Notes under the pieces: model-generated
Database searches by the model: none
What the model saw: only the letters and a program-made list of their open reading frames with translations
Told to the model about the DNA's origin: nothing
Program-made: the position numbers and the translations under genes
Part shown: positions 22,710 through 34,437 of the stretch, piece after piece
How positions within the stretch are numbered: the stretch's first letter is position 1
Layout of the letters: the number at the start of each line of letters is the position of its first letter
Source: Pseudeuparius sepicola
Lineage: Eukaryota; Arthropoda; Insecta; Coleoptera; Anthribidae
NCBI GenBank assembly: GCA_963920635.1
Contig: OY987305.1
Location: 7,045,153-7,109,152, forward strand
Direction of reading: 5' to 3'
DNA: 64,000 bases

Positions 22710-24413
22710 CCTACTTGGATGCGGGTAAATTGACTGGTCAAGTTGAAAATCGAAAATGACTAAGTACCGCGAACAAGTAGTGCCTACCTACTTGTTCAGC
22801 GCATCAAGCTGCCTGTCTGCTAATGATAAATTATTGTCGGTTGCCTATATCTGTACGTATAGGTATCAGTAGTTTAAGCAAGTTGTAGACTAGTTTTAAT
22901 ATTTCTGTCAGCAGCAGCTCGGTTGCTCCTTGAAGTGTTAATTGTCGCCTTAATAATTATTATAAAAAAATAATGTTTGGATTTTGTAGAAAGTATAAGT
23001 AAATAGTTCCTCGAATTTTATCCCTGTTTCCAGTAACATGTGTATGGAATAAAATAAATCAATTTCGAGATGAATTATTGTACGCTATAAACTCGGCTTT
23101 TATGGTGGTATTTTTTTATTTCTAAAGGCAAACAATAACAATATTTCTGAATTCCGGCCTTCTTATTTATAAGATTACATCGAAGTAAATAACATACCTA
23201 CATCAGCGCTTAAATAAGAAAATTATGAGGCGCCTTATCCGTTATATTGTACACATTTTTCCAGAAGTTTAGAATAATTAAGTTTGTTTACAAAATATTA
23301 AACTTTGTAATTGCTTTCTTGATCGTCGTCCTTGCGAATATGAATTTTCGGCTTGTTTTGCTGTTTTGGACGCTTCATTGATCGTGTATAGCTGCCAGCA
23401 TCTTCAGTTCTGACTGGCGTTGAATTCACTTTGAAGATGCTTAATATTTTTCAATATTCCTGTAGGATAGGTATGGTATAAATGAAGTCACTTGGAACAG
23501 CACAAAAACGCTTGGGCGGCGTTTGCTTTGTAAAACAAGACCGAGTCTTATTAGGCGGTGCCCAATCAAATCGCTACGCTCGCTTTCTTATTGGCTGCCT
23601 CCTTGAGTAGGTCGACGTCGACCGCATAAATTTTATACGGGTGATTTCTGCTGATAAGTCTGGTATTTTTACCAGCAGCAGAGTGTGGTAAATGCTATGA
23701 AATACATCGCGCCCCGTATATCACTGTGTTCCAAGTGAGTTTATTTATATTTTACCATGGTATCTCGAGAACAGGCGCCTCGGCAATAAAATAGGAGACA
23801 AAACACTTTTTTAACCATATTAAAGCGAACCTGGTATTAGTAGTAAAAAGAGCTGAATGAGACAGAGGCGTTAGATATTGTAGTGAAAACAAGTGACTGC
23901 ATGCTCGTCTAATATAATATCACCAATACTTGCATGGGTTACACTGTTCGACGGCTGGCCAGTTGTTTAGCGAAATACGGTGGATAGGCGTGCGATAATT
24001 TCACAGATTTTAGGATATACTTGCGTAAATAGTTGTAATCGATATGGCTTTTTAGAGACCTTTTGACAATATTATATGGTACATTAACCTCTACGTTATG
24101 TTTGACGACAACCTTAAAAAACTTTAAAAATGAAATATTATGTTGCTTGTAGAATATGTATATTTTTGAAAACTGCGTGACGCTTATGTCCTATATTCTT
24201 TTGGTAACGCCAATTAGAGTTTTTTCTGCTGTTTCAAGTGACTTTAGAAATACTATACGACAATACCGAAGGTACAGTCATGTTCCTATGTTATGTCTCC
24301 CAGACGTATTTGCATATGTAATTTCCTCGAGGAAAATACAAACGTTAGGTGCTTGCTTCGACATATAATATATGGATAATATACAAATACAATATGTCTG
24401 ACGACATAATATA
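22710..24413. other. no gene recognised; small hairpin and a dispersed repeat
   Basis: A perfect 10-base inverted pair GAACAAGTAG/CTACTTGTTC lies at about 22769-22795. 23466-23545 is the inverted partner of 118-202. A 70-codon frame (24156-24368, +) shows no motif. No exon was recognised. Confidence 0.5.
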
Positions 24414-24415
24414 TA

Positions 24416-25641
24416 CAGGGTGTTTCATCTTAAGTGCGAACACCCCCGTAAAATTTGTATTCTTCACCCGATTTTAGCCAGGGTTTTTTCTAAAAATAGG
24501 CCACAAGAAACTCTTTTTTTACGTTGGTGCAAAATTTCAGTTCTTAATCTTAATTTTCAAAGCCTACTACAATTTTTTCTAGTAAAAAAAATAAGAAAAT
24601 TATTTAGCAATTTTTTTTATTTCAAATTTGACACCACGGCGTTAATTAGGACAAACCAAAACCCCCACATACCAAATTTGAACAAAAAATATACAGGGAG
24701 TTCCATTGCGCAAGGTGTGGAAGTTGAGCAAAATAGGAATTTTAAACTTATCTGGCGAGTCAAGTGTGCCATGGAATTGCTTCGAAACAGTTGGATGATG
24801 AACAGGACCACTCACAGTGTCGATGTGCAAAGATTTAATAAAAAATATACAAGGTGTTATTCTCTGTAGCAACTCGAAATGCTGAATTTTTTAAACATGT
24901 CAAAAATCGAGTATATCAAAAGCACCCCAGACATTATAAAGAACTAAGTCTAAAAAATACAGAAGCCTGCATCTAAGTTAAGGTGGCTGGTGTGCCACAA
25001 CAGGAAACGCACAGAAAATGTATCATCTTAGACAGTGACTTTATTGATAAAGGTGCAACAATTTGAATTGTTTTTATTTGTTGGTTGGATGATGTAAAGA
25101 AATAAATTGCTTTTGTGTTTATTAATATTTTTTCAATGATTCCAGAGCTCGCCTGGCAAGTATAAAGTTTAATAAAAATTCAGCATTTTGAGATCGCCCA
25201 GAAAAAAAGACCCTGTACATTTTTGTATTGAATCTTTGCTCACCAACACTTTGAGTAGTCCTGTTGATCATTCATCTGTTTTGACGTGATTCCATGGCAT
25301 ACTTGACTCTCCAGATGCCGTTAATATTCCTATTTTGCCCAACTTTGACACCCTGCAGAATGGAACTCCCTGTATATTTTTTGTTCAAATTCGGTATACG
25401 GGGGTTTTAGGTTGTTCTGATTAACGCTGTGGTGTCATATTTTAAATAAAAAAATTGCTCAATGGTTTTCGTCACCAAAAAAAAATTCGTAGTAGGCTTT
25501 GAAAATTGAGATTAAACCTGAAATTTTGCACCAACGTAAAAAAGAGTATTTTGTGGACTATTTTTAGAAAAAAACGCGGCTAAAATCGGATGAAGAATAC
25601 AAATTTTACGGGGGTGTTCGCACTTAAGATGAAACACCCTG
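24416..25641. mobile_element. 1.2-kb nested palindromic TA-flanked element
   Basis: The ends CAGGGTGTTTCATCTTAAGT and the exact inverse are flanked by TA. The arms extend to about 24897 and from about 25182. They contain inner mirrored words, CAGGGAGTTCCATT and ACAAGGTGTT or their diverged mirrors, each with CAGGG-like ends, which suggests repeated inverted growth. The open frames in the arms (such as 24420-24869) mirror each other and are not genes. The central loop holds a possible transposase tail relic. A decayed relative is at 34438-35365. Confidence 0.85.
24900..25066 (+). pseudogene. possible transposase C-terminal relic in the palindrome loop
   Basis: The loop reads KIEYIKSTPDIIKN, a stop, and in another frame GVPQQETHRKCIILDSDF followed by a stop at about 25064. 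The same peptide (GVPQQETHSKCIILDSDF, preceded by PDTIINELRI) is open in the relative at 34840-34957. Order and spacing fit the end of DUF4817-type transposases, where a Pro-rich loop, a basic helix and a Cys-containing tail follow the last catalytic residue. The match is weak and this is inference. Confidence 0.35.
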
Positions 25642-25644
25642 TAT

Positions 25645-27111
25645 GAACATACACAAAACTTTTATTATTTACTATTAAATTATTTTTAAAATTTCGAAAT
25701 ATCGAGGGACGTACACATAAAAAAATAGTCAAATGTTTGCTTTAATGTTTTATCTGGATGTTTTGCAACTTTAATTGGATGTTTTTCAAACGATGGAACA
25801 AGGTATGACATCAAAAATGCGAGTTGATTTAAATTCCAATAAATAGAACATGGAGATGTATAATACCTATACAATATACAAATTTCCCCGACAGAGAATG
25901 ATTTCATTGGAGCGTACATGTCAACTGCGGCCCCATATATTAAATTTTAGAGTACAATTAATTTCGCCATTATGAAGTGCCAATAAACCTTGTGTGTGTT
26001 ACCAACTTCGGAGGGGTTCTGTTGTTCTGTTCGATGATGCCGCAGCACCGGTTTAAGTGTATCTCGTGGAAATCCTCTGCTTATCAGCCTTCAGAGAAAA
26101 ACCCAATTTTCCGATGAATTTTCCCGTAAATTAATGGATGCAGCGATGTCATAACTCGGAAGATGGTGGCAAATTCGCTGAGGCTCTCGAGTCACTACCT
26201 TGACATTCTAATTTATTTTAGATTATCCGGGAAAATTCTTATCAGTTCGTTCTTTGACATGTTAAAATCGATAATAATTTTCGAGAGTTAATATCACCAT
26301 AATAATAGCTGCCGCCGGACCATCCTACTGATTAGAAATTAATTTCTGCAAAAATAAATCCATTAACGTGAAATATCGAGCTCCACACTTTTGATGGATA
26401 TCCATCAATTTAGTAAGTATTTTTTTTGCAAAATGATGCGCTCTATTATTCCTCTAAAGTAGTTTATACCACTGTGCCAAATTCGGTCAGTTAAAAATTG
26501 TCTCAAATAAGCATAAGAAAGAACTCCATCGTATATTTAAACCTAGCAATATGATAAATCTGAGGTTTAATTTTTATCTTCTGTCCGTAATCCTGCCTGA
26601 CCGTACGGAGCCTATATGCATAGCGAAGATTAACTTTTGGGAATAATTTACAAAATCCCCATAAATTATTGTGTTTCGATTATATTCCCTAAGCCGGGAT
26701 TACAGAATAAATTAAAATGTATAGGGGAATTTTATAGCGTCACAACAAAACGCCATTCATATCACCCTATATTCACGTCTCTGCCAGGATGAACTGGGTT
26801 GGAGCCAAAAAGAAAGAAACTCCCAGTTTTAAAAACAATATAAGTAACTGAGTCTTTCAATGTTTTGAAGTATACGCTATGCAAGGTTCTGATTCTTTGT
26901 TGGTGGCTTAGAACTAAGAGTTGTAGATATGATCATAGAAGAATCTACTACGACAAGAAGGTCAATCCTTATGGAAGCACTTGAAATGCCTCGCAGGAAT
27001 AAACTGGTGTAGTGTTTGCTGTATAGTAGGCCAAGCGGTCCGATAAAACAAGCGCTGTTGCCGTATTCACAACACTACAGTCAGGCTCACATCGAAAACC
27101 AAATGTGCAAA
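25645..27111. other. no gene recognised
   Basis: Unique-looking DNA, GC-richer at 25980-26300. No exon, RNA gene or repeat partner was recognised. Confidence 0.4.
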
Positions 27112-27113
27112 TA

Positions 27114-28359
27114 GGCTAGGGAAAATAGAATTTGACCTAGAAAAAAATATTAACTGCAATTTTGTTTTACCATATCAAAAAAAGAGAAAAAATGTTAACT
27201 GGATTTTTTTAGACTCTTTAGGTAAAAAAACTTCCCTTGCTAACATATATTAAGAAATTAAACATTTTAAAAATATGGAAGAAACTTAGATCGACAAAGA
27301 GGGATAAAAATCGGATAATTTTCTATTTCGGCAAAAGCAAAAATATTAACTACGTTTTCATTGCAGATGATCATTCCCTTTTACAAATAGAATGTAACTT
27401 ATACAAAATTAAACATTTATCTGAGCCGCATGTACGTCAGCTGTCACTTCTCATTGGTATAGACGAGGCAAAAATATTAACTGTTTTTTTTTGTTTAACT
27501 TTTTACAATATAACTATATTGAACCATATATAGGGAAATTAACATTTATTTACGGCGCATATAGGTCCACTGTCACTTGTCATTTCTTTAGGAAAGCAAA
27601 AAATTAACTGTTTCTTTTTATAACTTTACAATATAACTATATTAAATCACATATAATAAATAATAATAATAAATAATAATAATTCTCACCCTCACAATAC
27701 TCCAAACTAGGAGTACCCCAGAAGCAACCACATGCTTGTGCGGGGGAGGGGGGAAATTAAACATTTATTTACAGCGCATGTAGGTCAACTGTCATTTGTC
27801 ATTTCAAAATACTTCCGTTACCAATTTTTGTTTAATTTCAAAAAAATTTAACAAGACTTAGTATCCACTTACAAAGTTTAACAAAAATCAGCCAGTTAAT
27901 AATTTTGCTCTCAAAGACAGCTTCAAATTTCTTTAAAATGCGATTTCCGGCGAAACAATATGTTTAATTTCAGAACAAACTGTTAATACTTGATTTTTAA
28001 GGTAATTATAAATAATAAAAACGCAGTTAATATTTTTGCCCAACAAAATATTACGCAAAATGTCATTTTTACATTATTCGGATACTTGCGCAAACGTAAT
28101 CTGTTTAATTTATCAATCTCAACTTTATATACCTTACTTACTAATAAATGCAGCTTAAAATTCGTAGTTAATATTTATGCCGTCTTTATTACAACAAGAA
28201 AATGTATTTTTCTAAAAAACGCCCACACGCGTATATTTATTTTGTATAAAAAAACAATTCTGGCGTTCATTTATTACCAATATTTTGTGATGGCATTATA
28301 AAAATGCGGTTATGAATTTTGTCTAGGTTTCCTTATTTTTTACCGTAATTTCCCTGGCC
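27114..28359 (-). mobile_element. TA-flanked element with GGCYAGGGAAA ends, copy 1
   Basis: Bounded by GGCTAGGGAAAA and TTTCCCTGGCC with TA on both sides (27112-27113, 28360-28361). It is the reverse complement of 49503-50761 along its length. Inside are ~130-150-bp units, each with a word near CAAAAATATTAACTG and a word near AAATTAAACA, in opposite orientation in the two halves. A short retroelement tail has inserted at 27656-27754. No transposase is present. Confidence 0.8.
27656..27754 (-). repeat. short repeat with (ATT)n tail, inserted into the 27114 element
   Basis: Same sequence as 21909-21999. The uninterrupted counterpart near 50090-50130 shows that it is an insertion: AAATCACATATA and AAATTAAACATTTA are nearly adjacent there but separated here by this ~100-base piece. 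No clear target duplication is seen. Confidence 0.65.
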
Positions 28360-28361
28360 TA

Positions 28362-29438
28362 AAAATAATTTCCGAGCAGCCGAGTCGGTTGTCCCGATGT
28401 TGTCACCTCCTTTTTGGGGGTCAGAAATTAACATTGTCAATGTTTGATGAAGATTTAAGACTAAATATGTTCTGGGTTCTAGGCGGCGTTGAATGCAAGG
28501 CGCCCCTCTTTTATGACATGATTTGTTTACGGAAAATTCGTGAAACGCATGACCGTGTAGTAGAATGTGTCTTTCATAGGTTAGAATGAAGCGCTAATGG
28601 AATGTTGTGCGAGCGCTGCAAGTAGCGGCCGTGTTGATAAATTTAGTCCACGACTTTCTCACATGCGGGCCTTTTATGCTAGTTTTAATAAATCACCGGC
28701 ACAATAAGCTGCAAAATTAATATTCTGGAATTTATCTATGCCGCGGCGTTCTTCCACTTTTGTACGCTTCATTATAAAAACCCAATGAGAACGTTGACGT
28801 CGAAAAAACCTTTACTTTCCACACAAGAATAACGAGCAACCCACTTCAATCAACCGCGTAGACATCGGGCTTAAGGGCAGACTTTACTTAAGGGTAACAT
28901 CGTCAAAAACTTGTTTACTTTACTTGTTTAGATCACAATACTGGTAGACTTTATACTCTGCCATAAATAGTGTCTAAATAAATTTTTCAAATATTTGACT
29001 TTGTTTTGTTAACCTTGATATAGTTTCATTAAGTACCTAGAGGAAGTTCAACGTCCTTCTGGACTTTTGGATAAAATGTAATGTGATTTTATGATGCAGA
29101 AATATTGCACGGACGCCATAATACGTGAATAATATAACAGGTTTTTAATTTGTGTTTAATAATAATAACGACTTTATAAGCTATAAAGTCTCCTCAAAGT
29201 TATAACGCCGCAGTTGTAAAAGAACATTAGGTATTTTAATTGTTTTATTAGCGTAGGTTTATGAACTGGCGAATCAGCGTGAGAAGAAGCCGTTTTATTC
29301 ATTTGTAATTGCTCTAGGGCGAAATTGTACGATTTAGCAACGTTGCAAAAATGTTTATTTTTGTTACGTATCAAACATGTTGAAATAACGTTGTTGCAAT
29401 ATTTCGATCCACGTGTTTTAATGTTATTTTGTTTTCAG
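28362..29438. other. probable intron or upstream region of the signal-peptide exon
   Basis: 28380-28800 is GC-richer and has a 66-codon frame (28389-28589, +) without recognisable domain. The last bases, TTATTTTGTTTTCAG, form the polypyrimidine tract and acceptor of the exon at 29439. Confidence 0.5.
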
Positions 29439-29538
29439 GGTGACGGTGCCATGGCCTGGCATGGAAAACTCCTGCATGGCCTGCTGCTACTATTGTTCTC
29501 GTTTGTTGTAATATCGGAGGCAACGGCAAAAACTATAG
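29439..29538 (+). CDS. first coding exon of a secreted or membrane protein (signal peptide)
   Basis: An acceptor (TTTTGTTTTCAG) precedes GGTGACGGTGCC and ATG at 29451. The exon encodes MAWHGKLLHGLLLLLFSFVV then ISEATAKTI plus one base, and ends at a consensus donor, GTGAGT at 29539. The peptide has a basic n-region (HGK), a 12-residue Leu/Phe/Val core and an SEATA-type cleavage region: a textbook secretory signal. The intron after it is phase 1, common after signal peptides. A spliced 5' leader exon must lie upstream and the mature protein downstream. Neither was recognised here, implying long introns. The 111-codon open frame through this region is an artefact of reading into both introns. 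Gene identity unknown. Confidence 0.75.
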
Positions 29539-30037
29539 GTGAGTTTTTCTTATTAGAGCAGTCGATTGAGGGCTCGTTGCCTCATTGCGAACAATACCTA
29601 CTCTGTACGGCAGATCGCTATCGGTACGGCCCTTTCCAATTCTGCGACAAATTTAATTGATAAACACGAGGCCGTCTCGGACAGCTGTATACAATGAAGC
29701 TCGGAATATAAAATTACTCCGCCCCGGCAGACTATCTCGTTACACCGACGAAAACTTTATGCGAGAAGCCAAACTATTTTGCGTCGACTTCGTTTGCTCG
29801 CGACTAACTTCGCAGTGAACTAATACTGCTCATTAGTTTTTCTACAATCGGAGTTTGCTTGCGAAAACTGCGAAGGGAGCGTTCCAGGAGACCCAACCTA
29901 ACCTTGAACTCTAAAAAGGTATCCGCCGCGGCTACTAAAACCACGAGTATAAACAATACCCAGTAAACTAACTCGACGCTATTACTGGCAGAATGTTTTT
30001 AGCGCGCAGACCAGAATGGGTATAGAATGGAATGTGG
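29539..30037. other. start of the intron after the signal-peptide exon
   Basis: Relatively GC-rich, with the donor GTGAGT at its left edge. No further exon was recognised. The right edge is the target of the hAT-type insertion. Confidence 0.5.
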
Positions 30038-30045
30038 GGAATGCA

Positions 30046-31655
30046 CATAGGCGCCGACTCCGCGGGTGCTCCGGGGCTCGAGCACCCGGCCAAAAGTTTG
30101 GCCAGTTGTTGGAAGCTCAAGCAAAGGTGAGAAGGTGACAACTAAACAATATGAAAATATTATATGTCAAATGTTCCCCATAAAATCGTCCATAAGACTA
30201 AGCACTTTTGAGTTATTTACGCAAACTTAGATAACTAGTCGTTTTTTGTTTTGTTTTGTTTTTGTTTAAAGACCGCGTCTTAAAATTCAGCCAGCGCCGA
30301 TTTTAAGGGGGTGCTAGGACGATAATAGCACCCGGCGGTTAATTTTAGGAGGCGGTATAAGCTGGTCTAATAACTAAAAATAAATCACATTTTGTTGCTA
30401 TGTCGCTTAAGACGCGACACCTTCATTTTGATCATCGTCTGCAAACATAACATCTGAAACGTTCTCCTATTCATCATCTTATTCATCTGTACGTAGAAGA
30501 TTTTACTCTCCTCCTGGATTTTTGGACGAAAATAAAAATTTCCAAGTGAAAATATCCTAAACGCAGAATATGCAACATTGATTCATTGATTGAATATAAA
30601 TTGGAAAATTATCATGTAATAATGTGTAACATAGATACATTTATTGAAATATTATTGTCAAGTAGCTAACTACCGATTCCACGAGACTTGGCTTGGCTTG
30701 ACTTGACTTCCCATACATAAGCCCAAGGCTGTATATGGTTTGGGGGTTCAAGCCCCCTACATTGAAAAAAGACGAAAAATATATTATACTGTTATGATTT
30801 TGTAATTTTCTATACCTCTTTTAAACTATCTGTGCTTTATATTTCTAAAAAATTTCGCCTTTGGCGCATTTTAGTAACCAAACACCTCTGCTTTCTTTTG
30901 TATAGCCGGTTTAAAAAGCAATGATTTTTATGGGCTCACACTAAAACAATTTCAAAATTTCTATTGGTCACAGTTGTTCTATAAAAGAAGACATAGTAGC
31001 GTTGACTGTCACCCAACGATAGTAGCGATAGTAGGCTTCTTGGCTACAAATGTTACGAGTCATAGTGGAAAAAAAATTACTACCAGTTAACAAGAATATG
31101 TTTTGCTTAGAATTTCTTTTCCCTAATTTAAACTGTTTGACCTTGAATATTTAAAAAAATTTCGCCTGCGGCGCAATTTTTTACCACGAAGATTCAATTT
31201 AATATTATTTTTTAAATTTCTGACTAGCTCCCAATTAAAAAGTTTAGCTTTTTGGGCAAAAGCAAAAATTGAGAGAAAAGATAAGGCGTTTTTTAAACTT
31301 AGCACCCGGCGATAGTCAAGCTAAAACCAGCGCTGAATTCAGCGGACTCTCATCCGAATGAATCAGCTGATATTGATATTTCTTTCCCTTTGGAGGAAAT
31401 AAGAGACAGATATCCAGCTTATTCATCGGGATGAGAGTCCGCTGAATTTTAAAACGAGGCCTTTCTTATAGAAATACCTTTATTTTATTTCATTCTATTT
31501 ACGTTTTGTTTTTTTAATCATCAGGGTGATAACTGTTCGTTTTTTCTTATGTGCTTTTATTTTATATTTATAAATAAAAAAAAATTAAATGACATTTTGG
31601 GGGGAGGTTGTATACCTTGGGCACCCAGCCAAATTTTGAGAAGTCGGCGCCTATG
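30046..31655. mobile_element. nonautonomous hAT-type element with 8-bp duplication
   Basis: The terminal repeats CATAGGCGCCGAC (30046-30058) and GTCGGCGCCTATG (31643-31655) are exact inverses. GGAATGCA is duplicated on both sides (30038-30045 and 31656-31663). An 8-bp duplication and CA...TG ends fit the hAT superfamily. Near each end is a short CACCC-rich block (GAGCACCCGGCCAAAAG, mirrored GGGCACCCAGCCAAA). No transposase frame survives in 1610 bp. A smaller hairpin is nested at 31337-31447. Confidence 0.85.
31337..31447. repeat. nested hairpin inside the hAT-type element
   Basis: ATTCAGCGGACTCTCATCC (31337-31355) is mirrored exactly at 31429-31447, with partial pairing continuing inward (GAATGAATCAGCTG against CAGCTTATTCATC). 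Probably a separate miniature insertion. TTTTAAAATTCAG-like words near 30285 resemble its outer edge. Confidence 0.6.
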
Positions 31656-31663
31656 GGAATGCA

Positions 31664-32183
31664 TCAGGGACGTATTTAAATATATTGGAAATCACACCGG
31701 GTATTGGGATTTTCCAAGATCCTCTACCTGCACTCTGCCAGTCTACCCGTTTTGCATTATATAAGTATATAAACTTCTAAAGTGTGCTAAAACATTTATC
31801 ATAAATCATTGCGCGTGCATCCAAGGCAGTTTTGATTTCCTGACATGCGCGTGACACAAATGGGCAATGGGCTAGTACGATTCAAATTTTAAAATTGATT
31901 TAATGTTTGCATTTGCGAACTAAAGTCACCTAGCCCAAGCGAAAGGTAAATACACAAAATCTTGGAAATTTGTAAATACCTTAAAATATTCAAAGAAGTA
32001 ATGATATTCTTTGCCGACATGCGTGAAGCTATTTCAGGGCACTTAATTGATAAAGGATTTGTGGCATGTCAGCTGATTCCATAAAACTTAACCCATATAT
32101 TTTGTGATTCGATAACGTAACCTCTATATAATCGCTAATTTGAAGGTCAGACTGTCACCACAAAGGAAGGCTGATTTTGAATA
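31664..32183. other. no gene recognised
   Basis: Unique-looking sequence between two elements. Nothing recognised. Confidence 0.4.
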
Positions 32184-33019
32184 GGGTCGTTGCGTCCTAT
32201 TGAGAAAATTAAAATCTTTACTTTTTTCAGTTTTTTTTACAGCATATAAAACTTAAGAAAAATTGTTTTGTAGGACTTAAAAATCCAATTAAAATTTGAA
32301 CATTTTTTGTCCTTGTTAAGCGAATGCTCTCTCTCGTGTGACGTCACTATGCATGCATGCGCAGTGCAGATGTTAATAAATGAACCATGAACCTAATCAA
32401 TATATTTTGTGATTTTGAGGTTATGCCTCGCGTCATCATATTATGTCATACTATTAACTATGACGATAAACGAAGTTTATAGTTTTTATTAATACCTATT
32501 TATACAAAAATTATCAAAAGTAAAAGTCCTGTTAAAACCACTATTAATTTTGCCCAAACTCAAGTGGCAAAAGGCAAGAAAATGTGTGAGAGAAAACACA
32601 GAAAGAAAATATAAATGATGAAAACGACTCTTGGAATGAATAATAACCGTTGACTGACGTCAAAAGAACCTTTAAAATGTTTAAAAAAATTATTACCTAA
32701 CTTCAGAGACTTCTTCTTCACGAAAGCTGGGCACAGGATACCCAACTCATGATTTCTGGCCACAAAATATAAAGGTTAGGTTAGGTATAGGTTGTTCTGG
32801 CAAGAAGTTCCACCAACATAACATAAATCTATAATGAATGCGCATGCACGCCTTGTGACGTCAAGACTTAAGGGCGTAGTTTCTTAGAAAATGATAGGTA
32901 ACTTTTTAAATTCACGTATCTCTATAAATAAGAATGAATAAATTTTTTTGAAATAAACATTGGTCGCCTTTTGGTATGCTTAATTCGAGGAAATAATCAG
33001 AAAAAACATGAAACGACCC
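32184..33019. mobile_element. TA-flanked element with GGGTCGTT ends
   Basis: GGGTCGTTGC at the left is mirrored by AACGACCC at the right, with TA on both sides. Subterminal sequences are also inverted: GTGACGTCACTATGCATGCA near 32338 against TGCGCATGCACGCC and GTGACGTCAAG near 32840-32868. The 67-codon minus-strand frame inside has no recognisable motif. The short terminal match makes the borders tentative. Confidence 0.55.
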
Positions 33020-33021
33020 TA

Positions 33022-34437
33022 TCTATTCTTCTTCTTGTCGTTCGAATTTCTTCCTGGGTGTCGGTTGAAAATGCGATGAAATGAGGTTTCATTTCATATA
33101 ATTGTTTTTAAAGAATTTGAATATTGTGATTTAATATTCTGACATAAAATTTACTTCACTGTGATGAAGATAAAGTTAGGTAGGTAATAAAACGTATTTG
33201 AGTGCTTCATCACATCTACAAAAAATATAGGACGGGGACGGTATATTGTTTTTCATTCTGTATACAAATATAAATATTTTATATTAGCGAGAGATTTACA
33301 AATTAATTTGCGAACAATCCACCCACGCCACTCTGCATAAAATATAACATATTAATACACTGTTATAATTTTATAAGTGGTTGATTATGTATACATTTAC
33401 ATGGCTTCTTCTTTATATATTCCATTTAATTAACAGGGAAAATCAAAATTTAACAATAGCTTCATGATAAAACCCTTTTGGTTTATGCTTTAAAATATTT
33501 TCGAGCTAGCCCGCTACACAACAATTACATTTTTTAACTTTTCGCTTCATTTCCAGTTTGGAGAATGAAATTACCGCGGTTTCGTTTTTTTTTCTTCTTT
33601 TTCTATGCGGCTGGAGAGTTTAAAGAAAGTTTAACATTAACCCCGTTCTAAAACAAATCTGGCAGCTTTATTTCAGCTTGTTTTCTTTTTAAAATTAATT
33701 TAGGAACAAAGAAATGCCCTCAGGAACTCACTAGCCGTTGTGAATTTTGCACGGCTAGTAATTTAAAAACTATAAATAAAGCCTACAAAAATAAGTAATT
33801 CAATTAAAGTCTTTTCTGAAGGAATTAAGTATTATAATTAAATTACTTACTGGAATCGAATATCTGTCACGGTTTTTGTTTGTCGAAATCTAGTTTAAGT
33901 TTTTATTGATAATTTATATTCCACTTCGATTGCCCGCTGCGCCGAATAGCGAGTTTCCCGGCCTTATTTAAAGAGAAAATTTCAGCCGGTGCATTTGGGT
34001 CATCCATTTTCCTTTTGACACTTCGGTATCGAAATTACAACAAAATAGAATTAATGCAGTGGCAGGCGCGTATCACCGGTGATATTTCATTGATTTTTTA
34101 TTTTCGCCACAAATCTCGCCGGTACTATTTCGGACCGAGCTCTAACCAGACCTGACGGGGCCGTGTTTTTTTTTTGGTTTTGATCAAAATTAATTCGCGG
34201 ACTGAAGGCGCTCCATTTCTCTCGTTTTGCACGGACTCGGGATTACGTATTCAGTGGCCATTTTCATTGTTTTCATGGCAGGCTAGGACCTTCTAGTTTA
34301 AGGGAAAATAATCGTACTTTTGTTTTTAAACGGACCAAGAAATCCGTTAGTTTTTGCAGGAAAAAGTTACGATGAGTTTGAACCGCAGACAAAATATAAT
34401 AATTATATCAATATAACAAAGAGTTCAAAACAAAGTT
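33022..34437. other. no gene recognised
   Basis: AT-rich to 33900, then GC-richer to 34300. No splice-flanked exon or repeat partner was recognised. Confidence 0.4.

Noticed and set aside
24420..24869. 149-codon open frame
   Set aside because: It lies within one arm of a palindrome, with shadow frames on the other strand and mirrored sequence at 25190-25640. No domain is recognisable.
29325..29660. 111-codon frame through the signal-peptide exon
   Set aside because: It runs through a strong acceptor and a strong donor into intron sequence. Only 29451-29538 is supported as coding.
32775..32800. GGTTAGGTTAGGT, resembling the insect telomere repeat TTAGG
   Set aside because: Only two imperfect repeats. 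Too short to support an interstitial telomeric array.
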